A model generated the notes under the pieces. The model saw nothing but the letters and a program-made list of their open reading frames with translations. It searched no databases and had not been told where the DNA came from. Position numbers and translations under genes: made by a program. A stretch of 64,000 nucleotides of DNA from JANXQG01 sp963824275 (GTDB lineage: Bacteria; Planctomycetota; Planctomycetia; Pirellulales; Thermoguttaceae): positions 558,001 through 622,000 of the forward strand of contig CAWGOT010000003.1 in NCBI GenBank assembly GCA_963824275.1, given 5' to 3'. Positions 48,340 through 57,385 of the stretch are shown here, piece after piece (the stretch's first letter is position 1; the number at the start of each line of letters is the position of its first letter).

Positions 48340-49317
48340 ATGTCTCAAGTTCGCCGTGCCTCTGTGGTTCTACTGGTTCTCGCCTGCCTGCCGGGGCCGA
48401 TCGCGCTGGGCCAGATGGGCGGAAATCGCGTCCTCTCCCAGCCGGACGGCATGGGTGGCTGGGTCGCGGGAGGAAACGCCACCGGTCTGCCGCACCTCGA
48501 CCCCAAGATCGCCGAGGGCTACATTACCATCGACGGGCGGGCGGAGCTGCGCGTCCAGCCGACCGAGATGCGGATTGTGCTGGCCGTGACCAGCGAGGCC
48601 GAGACCGCGCAGAAGTGCCAGCAGGCGATTGATGCCACCGTGGAGCGTCTCAGGGCGGCCTGGTCCAAGCTGGGGATCGCGCCCGAGAACATCGTGGTCG
48701 ATTTCATCGCCGTTCTGCCGCGGTACGAGTGGACGATCGAGAAACATGACCGGGCCGAGGTGGGCGTCGAGAAGAAGGTCGGCTTCCGCATGCAGACCAA
48801 CGTCCATCTGGCCGTGCAAAAGGACTCCCAGGCGCAGGCGGCGTTGGGCCTGGCCTTCGAGCAGGGCGTCACGGACATCATCGCCTTCGACTACTGGAGC
48901 AAGGACCTCGACGACATCAAGGTCAAGGCCCGCGAACAGGCCCTCAAGGCCGCCCGCGGCAAGTCGGACGCGCTGCTCGGCGGGCTGTTCCACGATCCGC
49001 TGCCGGTCATCAACGTGCAGGAACAGACCACGGTCCAGTATCCGGAATCGCTGTACCACACGGTCGCCCAGCAGGAGGGCGAGACGGTGCGGGAATGGAA
49101 CCGCGACATCCCCTTCATCCACGCCTACCGTCCGCGGCAGTCGTATTATCGCGGTCTCTACAGCGACGGCAACGTCCAGCCCAAGGAATTGGCGATGAAG
49201 CCCGAAATTTCCGTGACCTCCACGGTCCGCCTGTACTTCAAGTCGCCGGCCAGCGCGGACGCGAAGAAGCAGGAAGCCGCCAAGCCCAAGGAAGGCGAGC
49301 CGGTTGTTCCGCGGTGA
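48340..49317 (+). CDS. Secreted SIMPL-domain protein (DUF541)
   Basis: 325 residues from ATG 48340: AAGGAG lies seven bases upstream, against one base for the alternative ATG at 48334. Signal peptide MSQVRRASVVLLVLACLPGP, cleavage near ALGQ. SIMPL hallmarks: ITIDGRAELRVQPTEMRIVL, AVTSEAETAQKCQQAIDATV and SKDLDDIKVKAREQALKAAR. The family is periplasmic; its role is unclear and has been linked to oligomeric channel-like assemblies. Its 3' end overlaps the tail of the convergent glycosyltransferase gene by 80 bp. Confidence 0.9.
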   Translation: MSQVRRASVVLLVLACLPGPIALGQMGGNRVLSQPDGMGGWVAGGNATGLPHLDPKIAEGYITIDGRAELRVQPTEMRIVLAVTSEAETAQKCQQAIDATVERLRAAWSKLGIAPENIVVDFIAVLPRYEWTIEKHDRAEVGVEKKVGFRMQTNVHLAVQKDSQAQAALGLAFEQGVTDIIAFDYWSKDLDDIKVKAREQALKAARGKSDALLGGLFHDPLPVINVQEQTTVQYPESLYHTVAQQEGETVREWNRDIPFIHAYRPRQSYYRGLYSDGNVQPKELAMKPEISVTSTVRLYFKSPASADAKKQEAAKPKEGEPVVPR

Positions 49318-50626
49318 TTTGGCGGTAGGTCTGCGGTGAGCAGGGCCGCGCGGGCAGACCGGATGGGAGGACTTCACGCGGAGCGTGAAGAGTACGGGAA
49401 GGCATGATAGGATACCCCACGCGGAGCGTAAGGAGTACGTGACTCATCGCGCGATCCAACAGTTCGAGATACCCTTCGACCATCTTTCCCAAGTCGAAAT
49501 CCGTCTTCGCCCGCTGCTGGGCGGCGGCGGCGAGCCGCGCGGCCAGCGCGGAATCGTCCAGCAGGCGGATGATCGTCGCCGCCATCGCCTTCGCGTCTTC
49601 CGGCGGCACGAGCAGTCCTGCGTCGTCGTCGCCCAATAGCCAGCGATTCAGCGGGACGTCGATCGCCACGCTGGGCGTGCCGGCGGATAAGGCTTCCAGC
49701 AGGGCCTGCGGGGAGCCGTCCGGCGGGGGGGCGACGTGGACGTCGGCGGCAGCCAGCAGACACTCGACGTCGTCGAACATCCCGATCGGGATCGCGCGAC
49801 CGCTTAGCCCCAACGACGCAATCCGCTCGATGACGTAGGCCGCCGGCGCTTCGCCGGCCAGCCACAAGCGGGCAGCCGCCTTCTGCCGGGCCACGATCGA
49901 CCACGCCGCCAGAAGCTGCTCCCAGCCGCGGCCCGCGGTTAGCCGGCTCGTCGAGACCACCAGCGGCGAGTGCAGCGGAAGCTGCAGCGCGGAGTTCGCT
50001 TCGGCCAGCAGGGACCGCGCCTCGCCCTGCGTTTCCTCGCTGCGGGGCGGCGATAGCGGAACCCCCAAGGGAACGTCGAAGATCCGCTCCCTGGGATATC
50101 CGGCCGCTTCCAACTCCCGCCGCGCGGCCGGACTGCCGGCCACCAGGGCACGCGCACCCAGGCAGGCCCGCTTGATGCGGTCGCCGCCGGACTTATGCAC
50201 CTGGCGGAAACAATCGCCATGCCAGCCGGTCCGCTCCGGCACGAGGACCACGGGAAGCTGCGTACCGACGGCCTCCACCGCCGCCCGCGCCTCGTGCATC
50301 AGCCCCCAGACCAAGACCGCGTCGAACTCGGCGGCATGCCGCCGCAGCCAGCGCCCCAGCGTGCGGGTCCAGCGCCAGGTGTTCCAGATTCCCCTCGGCG
50401 GCGGACCGAGACGCACGACGAGCATGCCGTGATAGTAGATCTCCGCCGGCCAATGCGCCTGCCAGCGGGCGGTCACGATCGTCACATCCACGGCGGAATA
50501 GGCCAGGCCGCAGGCCAGTTGGCCGGCGCGGGTTTCCATCGAGCCGGCCCGCGGCCAGAAGCGCTGGGCGATCATTGCCAGCCGGAGCGGCGCCGGCCTG
50601 AGCGATGCCGGACCGGTCGGCTTCAC
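49238..50626 (-). CDS. Family 4 (GT-B) glycosyltransferase with a repeat-derived C-terminal tail
   Basis: 462 residues from a GTG at 50626 that overlaps the hpt stop (GTGA). LRLAMIAQRFWPRAGSMETR at the start and VVSTSRLTAGRGWEQLLAAW, then DVHVAPPPDGSPQALLEALS (E-x7-E region) are typical of GT4 retaining transferases acting on nucleotide sugars. The catalytic fold ends near KMVEGYLELLDRA. The remaining ~70 residues (MSHVLLTLRVGYP ... TLHAPREV) are translated from two dispersed palindromes (49372-49440), after which the frame overlaps the convergent gene. The natural stop was probably lost when the repeats arrived. Confidence 0.88.
   Translation of the reverse strand: MKPTGPASLRPAPLRLAMIAQRFWPRAGSMETRAGQLACGLAYSAVDVTIVTARWQAHWPAEIYYHGMLVVRLGPPPRGIWNTWRWTRTLGRWLRRHAAEFDAVLVWGLMHEARAAVEAVGTQLPVVLVPERTGWHGDCFRQVHKSGGDRIKRACLGARALVAGSPAARRELEAAGYPRERIFDVPLGVPLSPPRSEETQGEARSLLAEANSALQLPLHSPLVVSTSRLTAGRGWEQLLAAWSIVARQKAAARLWLAGEAPAAYVIERIASLGLSGRAIPIGMFDDVECLLAAADVHVAPPPDGSPQALLEALSAGTPSVAIDVPLNRWLLGDDDAGLLVPPEDAKAMAATIIRLLDDSALAARLAAAAQQRAKTDFDLGKMVEGYLELLDRAMSHVLLTLRVGYPIMPSRTLHAPREVLPSGLPARPCSPQTYRQITAEQPARLPWAWRLPASSRPRWPAT
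49372..49440. repeat. Two copies of the dispersed CACGCGGAGCGTG palindrome
   Basis: TTCACGCGGAGCGTGAAGAG at 49373 and CCCACGCGGAGCGTAAGGAG at 49417, in direct orientation, inside the C-terminal coding tail of the glycosyltransferase gene. Confidence 0.8.
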
Positions 50627-51160
50627 GGGCCATGCTCCGCAAGGTCCGCCGGCTCCAATTCCGCCACGTAGGGCAGGTTGCGATACATGTCGCGGTAATC
50701 GAGCCCGTAGCCGACGACGAATACGTTGGGGATGTCAAAGGCCACGTGGTGCGGCTGCATCGGCACCTCGCGCCGCCCCTCTTTCCGCAAGAGCACGGCC
50801 GTCCGCACGCTGGTCGGCCCTAAGTCGTCGATCTGCGGCAGCAATTCCCAAAGCGTGTTGCCGGTGTCGAAGATGTCGTCGATCAGCAGCACGTCGCGGC
50901 CGCGAACGTCGGACGACAGCAGATCGAGGTTCAGCACCAGAGGGCCGGGCCGCGTGCTATCGCCGCGATAGCTGCGGGCCTGCACCAGTTCCAGCCGCAG
51001 CGGCAGGTCGAGCCGCCGGATCAAATCCGAGAGGAACACGACGCTGCCGATCAGCACGCCCACGATCGTCAGCGGGCGGCCTTCGTAATGGGTCGCGGAG
51101 CTCCTTGGCGAGCCGATCGATGCCCTCGCGAAGCTGTTCCTCGTTGATCAAGGTTTTCAT
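50623..51160 (-). CDS. hpt: Hypoxanthine phosphoribosyltransferase (frame broken once)
   Basis: From ATG 51160: MKTLINEEQLREGIDRLAKE. The frame changes near 51092 (one extra C: GACCCATTACG should be GACCATTACG) and continues HYEGRPLTIVGVLIGSVVFL. The PRPP-binding motif is DVLLIDDIFDTGNTL, and the C-terminal FVVGYGLDYRDMYRNLPYVA is typical of HPRT. It salvages hypoxanthine or guanine with PRPP. Length is normal once corrected. Its stop overlaps the start of the glycosyltransferase gene. Confidence 0.95.
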
Positions 51161-51254
51161 GGTCTGACCTGTCCGACCTGCACGGGGGAAAAGGGCATTC
51201 TAAGCGATTTGGCGGGCGGGCGAAAGGACGGGGGAGGGTTGCACGGATTTGGCC

Positions 51255-51346
51255 GTAGGGTGGGACCAGCGAGGACCAGCGAGCTTGCGAGCGCCGGCCC
51301 ACCAATCGCCGGTGTTGGTGGGCCGGCGCTCGCAGGCTCACCCTAC
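51255..51346. repeat. Dispersed palindrome, GTAGGGTGGG...CCCACCCTAC family
   Basis: GTAGGGTGGGACCAGCGAGG ... GGCCGGCGCTCGCAGGCTCA ... CCCTAC forms a ~90-bp inverted repeat. A closely similar copy is at 63611-63719, and GTAGGGTGGGCCGAGC at 60346 is a partial copy. It lies between hpt and the OstA-like gene and could act as a terminator for the latter. Confidence 0.8.
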
Positions 51347-51389
51347 GAACTAAGACTCTAAGTTCTAAGTCCCTTCCGGCAGAAGGGAC

Positions 51390-54300
51390 CTACTTTCTCC
51401 CCGGCGCCAGCATCGTGCCCGGCGCCTGCATCGAGTGTACGCCCACGGCCTCCACCTTGTCGAGCTTGAGGAAGTAGAGAATATGCTGCGCGGCGAAGTG
51501 CGAGACGGGCGTCCCAGGGCCCTTCTGGCGGAAGACTTCCGCGTCGCTCCGGCCGTCGCCGTCGAGGATCAGCAAGTCCTTGGCCTGGGAGTAGGACAGG
51601 CGGCGCATGCGGGTCGTAAAATTTGTCGGCGGCTCATTCGCCCCCGGCTCATTCGCGCCAGACGGATCCGTCCCTTCCCCAACCACGTTGTCCAGGGCGC
51701 GGAGTTCCACGTTGCCGCCTTTGCTGCCCGAAACGGGACCCAGGTCGTCGAACTGCAGACTGTCGCAGCGGAGCACGAAGCCCTTCGGCCCGAGAAGCTT
51801 TGGGTCGTGCTTGTCCAGTGTCGTCTCCCACGATTGGGCCGGGGCGCACGCCACGTCGACCTGCCCTTGGAACTTGCACTCGTTGCGTTGCTTGTTGCCG
51901 GCAAGCGACCTCAGGAACGTGAGGTCGATGCACGTCAACGGGTTGGGATCGGCCGGACGTTGCTGCGGGCCAAAGCCGGCCGGGCGGATCATTGCCGGGC
52001 GGCCGGCGAGCGGCCCGCCGGGCAGGGCAAGGGCCTGACTGTCCCCGTGGCGGACGCTGATCACCCGGCCCGGCCCGTCGCCGTGAAAATCGCCGGTCTT
52101 ATTGTTCATATCGAGGTTCTTGAACCACATGCGATCGTAGGATGCCTGCTGCCCGGCGTCGTCGATCGTGCGGTTCTCGACAAAGACGCCGTTGCCGCAG
52201 ACCAGCCGTTCGGCCGAGGAGGGCGGCTGCCGCTGCCCCGTATCCGAGAAACTGATCGGCTTCTCGAAATCAACGTCGAGCCAGCCGGTCGCCAAAAAGC
52301 GCCAACTGCTGGTGACGTGGACCTGATCCTGGAAATGGGCCTTGCGGCCGTCGAAGACCATGCCCTTCTGCCAAATGATCTTCACGTTTTCCGGTTTGCT
52401 CAAGGGCTTGCCATCCAGGTCGTGGTCGAGAAGCTGATGCATCTCACCGGGCCCTTCCATTTTGAGCAGGTTGGCGGCGCGATCGATATCGATGTTCGGA
52501 CCGGTGAGGCTCATGCCGCGGCCCTCCATGTGGGCCGGCTCGCCCTTGACCGAGACCTTCGCCTGCGACGAATTGGGCTGCGTGGCGTGCAGCCATTGGC
52601 CCGTAACCAAGAGCGGCAAGTCGCCGGGCACGGCCGTCTGGGTCTCCCGCAGCTTCACGTTGTCGATGACCGTGGCCTCGGTCAGTTCACCGTTCCGCTC
52701 GCCCTGCATGAGCACGCGGGCTTGGAGCGTGCCGCCGCTGATTTCCAGGTGGCTTTGGCGACCCGCGTCCGCCGTGCCTGGCATGCCCTGCGGAAGCAGC
52801 GATGAGCCCGGAGCGGGCATGCCGCCGCCGGTTCGCGCCCGTTCCCCTTGCGCGAGGAAAGGACCTCCGGCAGTCGATGGCATATACGCGGCGGGCACAG
52901 CGGGCGGCGGGTTCGCGAACCAGATGTCTAATTGCCGCACGTCCTTGGTGGAGAACTGCGGTGAATTGCACACGACATTGCCTTCGGCCAGCAGTCGATC
53001 GGGCTGGAACTTGCTCCGGGAAGCGGTTTGGGGTGGCGCGGGGAGAGGTCCACCCTCACCCCCTGCCCCTGTCCCGGTGGGAGAGGGGAGCCGCTTACCC
53101 TCACCCCGTGCCCCTGTCCCGGAGAGCGAGGGGAGCCGGTTACCCTCACCTCCTGCCTGTCTCCCAGAGGGCGAGGGGGGTATTTCGTGCATCCAGAAGT
53201 GGATTTCCTGGGCGTCGAGCTGGCCCAATGCCTGGAAGCTCAGCCTGGCCCCGCCGTGGAGCGAGATGACCTCGTTCTGGTCCTGCGGCCGGGCCTCCAG
53301 TTTTTGCTGCCAATGGGCCTCAAGCTGCTGTCCGGCCTGGGCAGGCAGCCCAGCCGGTTGAGCCTGTCCGGGCATTTCACCCTTCAGCCAGCCCGGTCCC
53401 GCAGCGAGCAATTGGAATTGCCCAAGATGATCGGGCGGGCCCGGCGTATAGCGCAGGCTTGGCGCGTGGATCTCGTCAGCGTCCTGTTTGAGGAACACCT
53501 CCTGCGTGTCTTCCAAGTAGATCTGCGTGATCTGGTCGTCTTTGACATTGCATTGCAGGCGCTCGGCGCGGGCCTGCAGACGCTCCATCGGCGCGTTGAG
53601 CGTCGTGGGTGTGCCCTGGGCCTCGATGCGGGCCGGCTTGAGATCGAAGCCTGGACCGCCTTTCTTTTCCGTCGCCACCGCGCCGGGGGGCGGGACCGGC
53701 CGCGTGAAGAAGATCGATAGCAACTCGCAGCTCAGTTGGTCGCAAGGGCCGTCGGGATGAATCCGCTTCACGTCGACCTGGTCGCGAAAAGTGGCCACCT
53801 GGTCGACGAGGTGGAAGCGGAACGGCCCTCGGCAGGTGATCTCGATCGGCGCCGGCTGCGTGGAAAGCGCGCCCAGCGGCGAGCTCGCTGCCGGCGGCTT
53901 CGGCCCGCCGGCGGCCGGCGCCGAGGCCGGCTCATCGGCGAGCTGCTCCAGGTGCAGCCGCTCCAGGTGTTCGAGTTGGAACTGCTCGATGCCGCCGATG
54001 TTCGGTCCTTCCTGGTTGCCGTCGTGGGGTCCCAGGCGCGGCAGGAGCTTGATTTCCATCTTCCGCCCGCTGCCCGAGTTCGGTCCCCAGTGGAAATCAA
54101 CGTCGCTCTCGCTGGTGATCCGCTGTTCGCTGAGATTGACGTCGCGGGTGCGTACCAGCAGGTCGTCTTGATGGTCCGCTCGCTTGCCACGGCTGCGGAT
54201 CGTCACCGGCCCGCGGAGTTTGCCCTCGATCAGGCGCATCCGCCCCAGACCGGCCTTGTTCAGGTCCAGCGGCGGGTCGAAACGCAGGTTCGCACCCTCC

Positions 54301-54665
54301 GGCACGTCCATCACGACGGCGTGGTCCAAGCGCTCCTGCCTGTCGACCACGGTCTCGTCGGGCATGTAGATGATCGTCAGCGGCGTGAGGTCGACCCAGC
54401 CGTTGTTGCGGTTCTGGTACTTTTCCCAGAGCAGCAGCGTCTGGCCGTTGCTGTTGACTACCTTGGGGTCGCGAAGCTGCCAGGAGTCGGGCGGGAAGAG
54501 GTGGTGAAAATCGTAACGGGCCGAGGGCGGAGGAATTATCGTGCGACGATCGACAATTCTGTCCGGCGACGGTTCGATCCAGGGCACGGCCAACAGCGCG
54601 TAGGACCAATAGGCCACCAGCACGATGGCGAAGCTGGCGCCGATATGAATTGTGCGTGGCGTCAC
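51390..54665 (-). CDS. Large OstA/LptC-like envelope protein with an in-frame repeat insertion
   Basis: 1091 residues, intact. A single N-terminal helix (IHIGASFAIVLVAYWSYALL) anchors it. The body is repetitive beta structure with LPS-transport-like strands: ITCRGPFRFHLVDQVATFRD, ISLHGGARLSFQALGQL, GNVVCNSPQFSTKDVRQLDI, FDGRKAHFQDQVHVTSSWRF and KGFVLRCDSLQFDD. This resembles the OstA/LptA-LptC-type beta-jellyroll, suggesting a periplasmic role in moving lipid or polysaccharide to the outer membrane. About 50 residues near 53036-53185 come from a dispersed DNA repeat. The start overlaps the LysM gene stop (ATGA). Confidence 0.75.
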   Translation of the reverse strand: MTPRTIHIGASFAIVLVAYWSYALLAVPWIEPSPDRIVDRRTIIPPPSARYDFHHLFPPDSWQLRDPKVVNSNGQTLLLWEKYQNRNNGWVDLTPLTIIYMPDETVVDRQERLDHAVVMDVPEGANLRFDPPLDLNKAGLGRMRLIEGKLRGPVTIRSRGKRADHQDDLLVRTRDVNLSEQRITSESDVDFHWGPNSGSGRKMEIKLLPRLGPHDGNQEGPNIGGIEQFQLEHLERLHLEQLADEPASAPAAGGPKPPAASSPLGALSTQPAPIEITCRGPFRFHLVDQVATFRDQVDVKRIHPDGPCDQLSCELLSIFFTRPVPPPGAVATEKKGGPGFDLKPARIEAQGTPTTLNAPMERLQARAERLQCNVKDDQITQIYLEDTQEVFLKQDADEIHAPSLRYTPGPPDHLGQFQLLAAGPGWLKGEMPGQAQPAGLPAQAGQQLEAHWQQKLEARPQDQNEVISLHGGARLSFQALGQLDAQEIHFWMHEIPPSPSGRQAGGEGNRLPSLSGTGARGEGKRLPSPTGTGAGGEGGPLPAPPQTASRSKFQPDRLLAEGNVVCNSPQFSTKDVRQLDIWFANPPPAVPAAYMPSTAGGPFLAQGERARTGGGMPAPGSSLLPQGMPGTADAGRQSHLEISGGTLQARVLMQGERNGELTEATVIDNVKLRETQTAVPGDLPLLVTGQWLHATQPNSSQAKVSVKGEPAHMEGRGMSLTGPNIDIDRAANLLKMEGPGEMHQLLDHDLDGKPLSKPENVKIIWQKGMVFDGRKAHFQDQVHVTSSWRFLATGWLDVDFEKPISFSDTGQRQPPSSAERLVCGNGVFVENRTIDDAGQQASYDRMWFKNLDMNNKTGDFHGDGPGRVISVRHGDSQALALPGGPLAGRPAMIRPAGFGPQQRPADPNPLTCIDLTFLRSLAGNKQRNECKFQGQVDVACAPAQSWETTLDKHDPKLLGPKGFVLRCDSLQFDDLGPVSGSKGGNVELRALDNVVGEGTDPSGANEPGANEPPTNFTTRMRRLSYSQAKDLLILDGDGRSDAEVFRQKGPGTPVSHFAAQHILYFLKLDKVEAVGVHSMQAPGTMLAPGRK
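53036..53185. repeat. Three tandem copies of a dispersed GC-rich repeat inside a coding region
   Basis: ACCCTCACCCCCTGCCCCTG, ACCCTCACCCCGTGCCCCTG and ACCCTCACCTCCTGCCTGTC begin three units of ~54 bp, each ending with a short GGAGCCG-type segment. The translated copies read GNRLPSLSGTGARGEG, KRLPSPTGTGAGGEG and PSPSGRQAGGEG. The frame is kept throughout. Confidence 0.85.
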
Positions 54666-55874
54666 CGCTGCTGGATAATTACATTCGATCCGTGCGAGAG
54701 AATTGCGAAAACGTCGTCCATGTCCTGCTCGTTGAGCCAGATCGTATGGCTGTTGTTGCGGTCGCGGGCGGCGGCGGCTTGCATGTCGTTGGCGGCCTGC
54801 ATATAGACGGAGATATCGCCGCCGGCGTTGGTCAGTTCGATCCAGTGCCTGCCCATGCTCATGCCGGCGACGTTGTCCTGGGTACTCTTGTTCCGCACGG
54901 TGAACATGCCCGAGGCGCGACTCAGGTCGTCGCTCAAGCGGACCTTGAACCGGCCCGCATAGCGGCCGCCGAGCATCATCGTCATTTCCGAGCGATCGGT
55001 GCTGATGTGGGCGCTGAAGGGGCCTTTGAGCACTTTGAGCTCCCGGCCCGGAGGAAGGTCCTGCGGATCGCGGATGCCGTTAATTTTCGCCAGCAGCATG
55101 GCCGGCACCTTGTAGCGGTCGGCGATGCCGTCCAAGGTGTCGCCGGTCCGGACCAGGTAGGCGTTTTCCAGCAGGTGCTCGCGGGAATAGATCACCTTGG
55201 CGGCCAATTGGTCCAGGATCTCCGTTATTGCCCGCCCCTGAAGCGGCGGCAGGTCCGGACTGTCATACAGCAGGCTGAGGTTCATGAGGGCCTTGTCGAG
55301 ATCGTTCTTTTCAACATCCGCCCTGACCTCCTGCTTCATTAGTTCGATCTTGGCCAATGCCGACGGGTCGGGCTGCTGCACCGCGGCTGGCGGGTCCCAT
55401 CGCGGCGCCGACGCGCTTGCCGATGCGGCGAGATTTTGGGGCGGAGGCGGGGAATTGCTTGAATTCAAGACTTCCCCGTGTAAATCGCTCGGCGGCGCGG
55501 GCAGGGCAGGCGGGGCGCGATTCCAGTCGGGCGGGGCCGGCGGCGGGGTCAAGGCACTTATTTGCAGGCTGCCGCCCGACGTGCCGGCCGCTGTCGGCGG
55601 CACGAACGGCGGCGCGATTCCACCGCCGGCGGTCGGCTGAAGGGGCCATTCCGGCGGATGCGGCGGAAGACTGGGGATATTGCCTGAGTCGGGAACCGAC
55701 GAGATATTGGTAATGGGGGCACCGTTGAGTCCGGGGATCTCGATATTGGGCCGGCTCGTATCCGCGGAAAGCCCCGGCGGCACGGGCGCTCTGCGCGCGG
55801 TTCAGCGAGAGATAGACCCCGCACAGCACCGCGAGCAAAAGACCGAAAAACAGGATATTTTTGAGCGTATTCAT
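54662..55874 (-). CDS. LysM protein with a degenerate L,D-transpeptidase (YkuD) domain (frame broken once)
   Basis: ATG 55874 has AAGGAGG six bases upstream and starts an anchor (MNTLKNILFFGLLLAVLCGV). The frame changes near 55785 to PPGLSADTSRPNIEIPGLNG. A Pro-rich linker is followed by a helical region, a LysM domain (YLVRTGDTLDGIADRYKVPA) and a YkuD-like domain. At the active site YkuD needs His-Gly and Ser-x-Gly-Cys-Ile; here the positions read DISVYMQ and NNSHTIWLNEQDMDDVFAIL, so both His and Cys are gone. It probably binds peptidoglycan without cross-linking it. Coupled by ATGA overlap to the OstA-like gene. Confidence 0.82.
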
Positions 55875-56289
55875 GACCGTCCTCCTTGACGCATCATGTC
55901 CAACCTTGAGAACCCAGCGTGCCGCGAAGAACGACATCCTATCGCCCCATGCGGCCGCATACTGCCGACTTTAGCGCGGGCATCCTACGCAAAAACGCTT
56001 GACAATACCAGAGCAATTCTGAGGGCAAAAATGGGCTGCCGGAGTCCCGGCTTTAGCCGGAGTCCTGCCGGAAACGCCGCCTGAAGGCGGGACTCCAACG
56101 TCCTGAGAGCCATGACACACAGGACTTCTGGGAATCTTTGCCGCCTTTGCGTTCCGCGCCGGTCGTTTGGATTGGAGCATCGCGGGCCGTTGTTAGAACT
56201 TTCGTAAACCGTTCTTCCCCGTCAGTCGAGAGCGCCGGTCATCCGATGAGTAATGGTGGAAAACGGCCACGTCATTGGAGAAACTTGCC
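55875..56289. other. Intergenic region with a pair of GC-rich inverted repeats
   Basis: No gene. At about 56038-56095, GCCGGAGTCCCGGCTTTAGC and GCCTGAAGGCGGGACTCC form alternating small hairpins of a type common in planctomycete intergenic DNA. The rest holds the promoters of the divergent genes. Confidence 0.55.
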
Positions 56290-56457
56290 ATGAATGATTA
56301 CGAAGTGACTTACGCCAACGGGGAAGTGGTGGTGATTACCGCCTGGACGCCGGAAGCAGCCCTGGCCATCGCCGATGAGGATGGCGACCTCTACGGTTGC
56401 CCTGGCCTTTCGGCCGTGGCCGTCAGCCTTCTGGCCTCGCACACGGCGGACGCATAA
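56290..56457 (+). CDS. Small hypothetical protein
   Basis: 55 residues from ATG 56290 (TTGGAG ten bases upstream). NDYEVTYANGEVVVITAWTP and ALAIADEDGDLYGCPG suggest a small beta-alpha domain. The gene is preceded by its own 400-bp space and shows codon use like its neighbours. Function unknown. Confidence 0.6.
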   Translation: MNDYEVTYANGEVVVITAWTPEAALAIADEDGDLYGCPGLSAVAVSLLASHTADA

Positions 56458-56595
56458 TACACTGCGAACAGCTTCAAATGACCCATTTCATGCGCGGGCC
56501 ACGCGAAGCCCGAAGCGCAAGCGAGGTAAGCGTTTATTTCCGCTCTTTCCCTCGCTGACCCGCAAGCGGGTAGCCCGTCGGGCCTCGATCATTTT
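56455..56595. mobile_element. Diverged relative of the MITE-like element
   Basis: ACTGCGAACAGCTTCAAATG ... CACGCGAAGCCCGAAGCGCA then CAAGCGAGGTAAGCG and GCCCGTCGGGCCTCGAT share the stem of copies A and B but the ends have drifted. Part of it codes for the C-terminal tail of the SpoU methyltransferase. Confidence 0.5.
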
Positions 56596-57385
56596 CACCC
56601 GCCATCCTTTGCCGCAAGGCTTCGTAGAACAGCACGGTGGCGGCGGCGGAGACATTCAAACTGTCGGCCACGCCCAGCATCGGCAAGCCAATCGGGCGGA
56701 CATCTTCGCCGCTCCACAGCGAGCTCAGCCCTTCGGCCTCGCTGCCTAAAATGATGGCCGTCGGCCGCCGGTAATCTACTTCCGTGTAGGCAACCGCCCC
56801 TGCCACCCGCGCCGCCACGATCTGCAGCCCTCGCCCCCGCAGCCAGGCCAGCACCTCGTCGGGAGTGGCCTCGGCCACGGGCAGCGAAAAGATCGTCCCC
56901 AGGCTGGCGCGAATCGTGTTCGGATTGAACAGATCGGTCCGCGGATTCGCGACCACCAGGGCTGAAACGCCCGCCCCATCCGCGCTCCGCAGCACCGCGC
57001 CCACGTTGCCCGGCTTCTCCACCCCTTCCAGCACTGCCACCAGCGGACATGCCGGCAAGACAAGATCCTCCAGCCGGCTTTGGGGAACCGCCGCCACGCC
57101 CACCAGTCCTTCCGCCCGCTGCCCGAAAGCCAGCTTGGCGAAGACCGCCTCGCTCACGTCGAGCCGCTCGGCACTGCCGGGCAGAATCTCCAGAAGCCGC
57201 CGGGCCTCCGCGCTACCGCACAATTCCGGGCAGACGAAAACCTCTCGCACGGCCACGCCGGCGGCGATCGCGCGGGCCAGTTCCCGCACCCCGTCGATCA
57301 AGATCAGCCCCTCTTTCCGCCGCTGCCGATGGTCCCGCAGGCGGATCGCCCGCTTGACCCGCGGATTGTGCATGCTCGTAATCAT
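56534..57385 (-). CDS. SpoU/TrmH-family RNA 2'-O-methyltransferase
   Basis: 283 residues, intact. The N-terminal substrate-binding domain has HNPRVKRAIRLRDHRQRRKE and LILIDGVRELARAI. The SPOUT domain has LEGVEKPGNVGAVLRSADGA (motif 1), ILGSEAEGLSSLW (motif 2) and IGLPMLGVADSLNVSAAATV (motif 3, trefoil knot and SAM site). It methylates rRNA or tRNA ribose; the exact target is not known. The last ~22 residues (GENDRGPTGYPLAGQRGKER) come from a dispersed repeat. The start overlaps the beta-helix gene stop (ATGA). Confidence 0.93.
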   Translation of the reverse strand: MITSMHNPRVKRAIRLRDHRQRRKEGLILIDGVRELARAIAAGVAVREVFVCPELCGSAEARRLLEILPGSAERLDVSEAVFAKLAFGQRAEGLVGVAAVPQSRLEDLVLPACPLVAVLEGVEKPGNVGAVLRSADGAGVSALVVANPRTDLFNPNTIRASLGTIFSLPVAEATPDEVLAWLRGRGLQIVAARVAGAVAYTEVDYRRPTAIILGSEAEGLSSLWSGEDVRPIGLPMLGVADSLNVSAAATVLFYEALRQRMAGENDRGPTGYPLAGQRGKERK

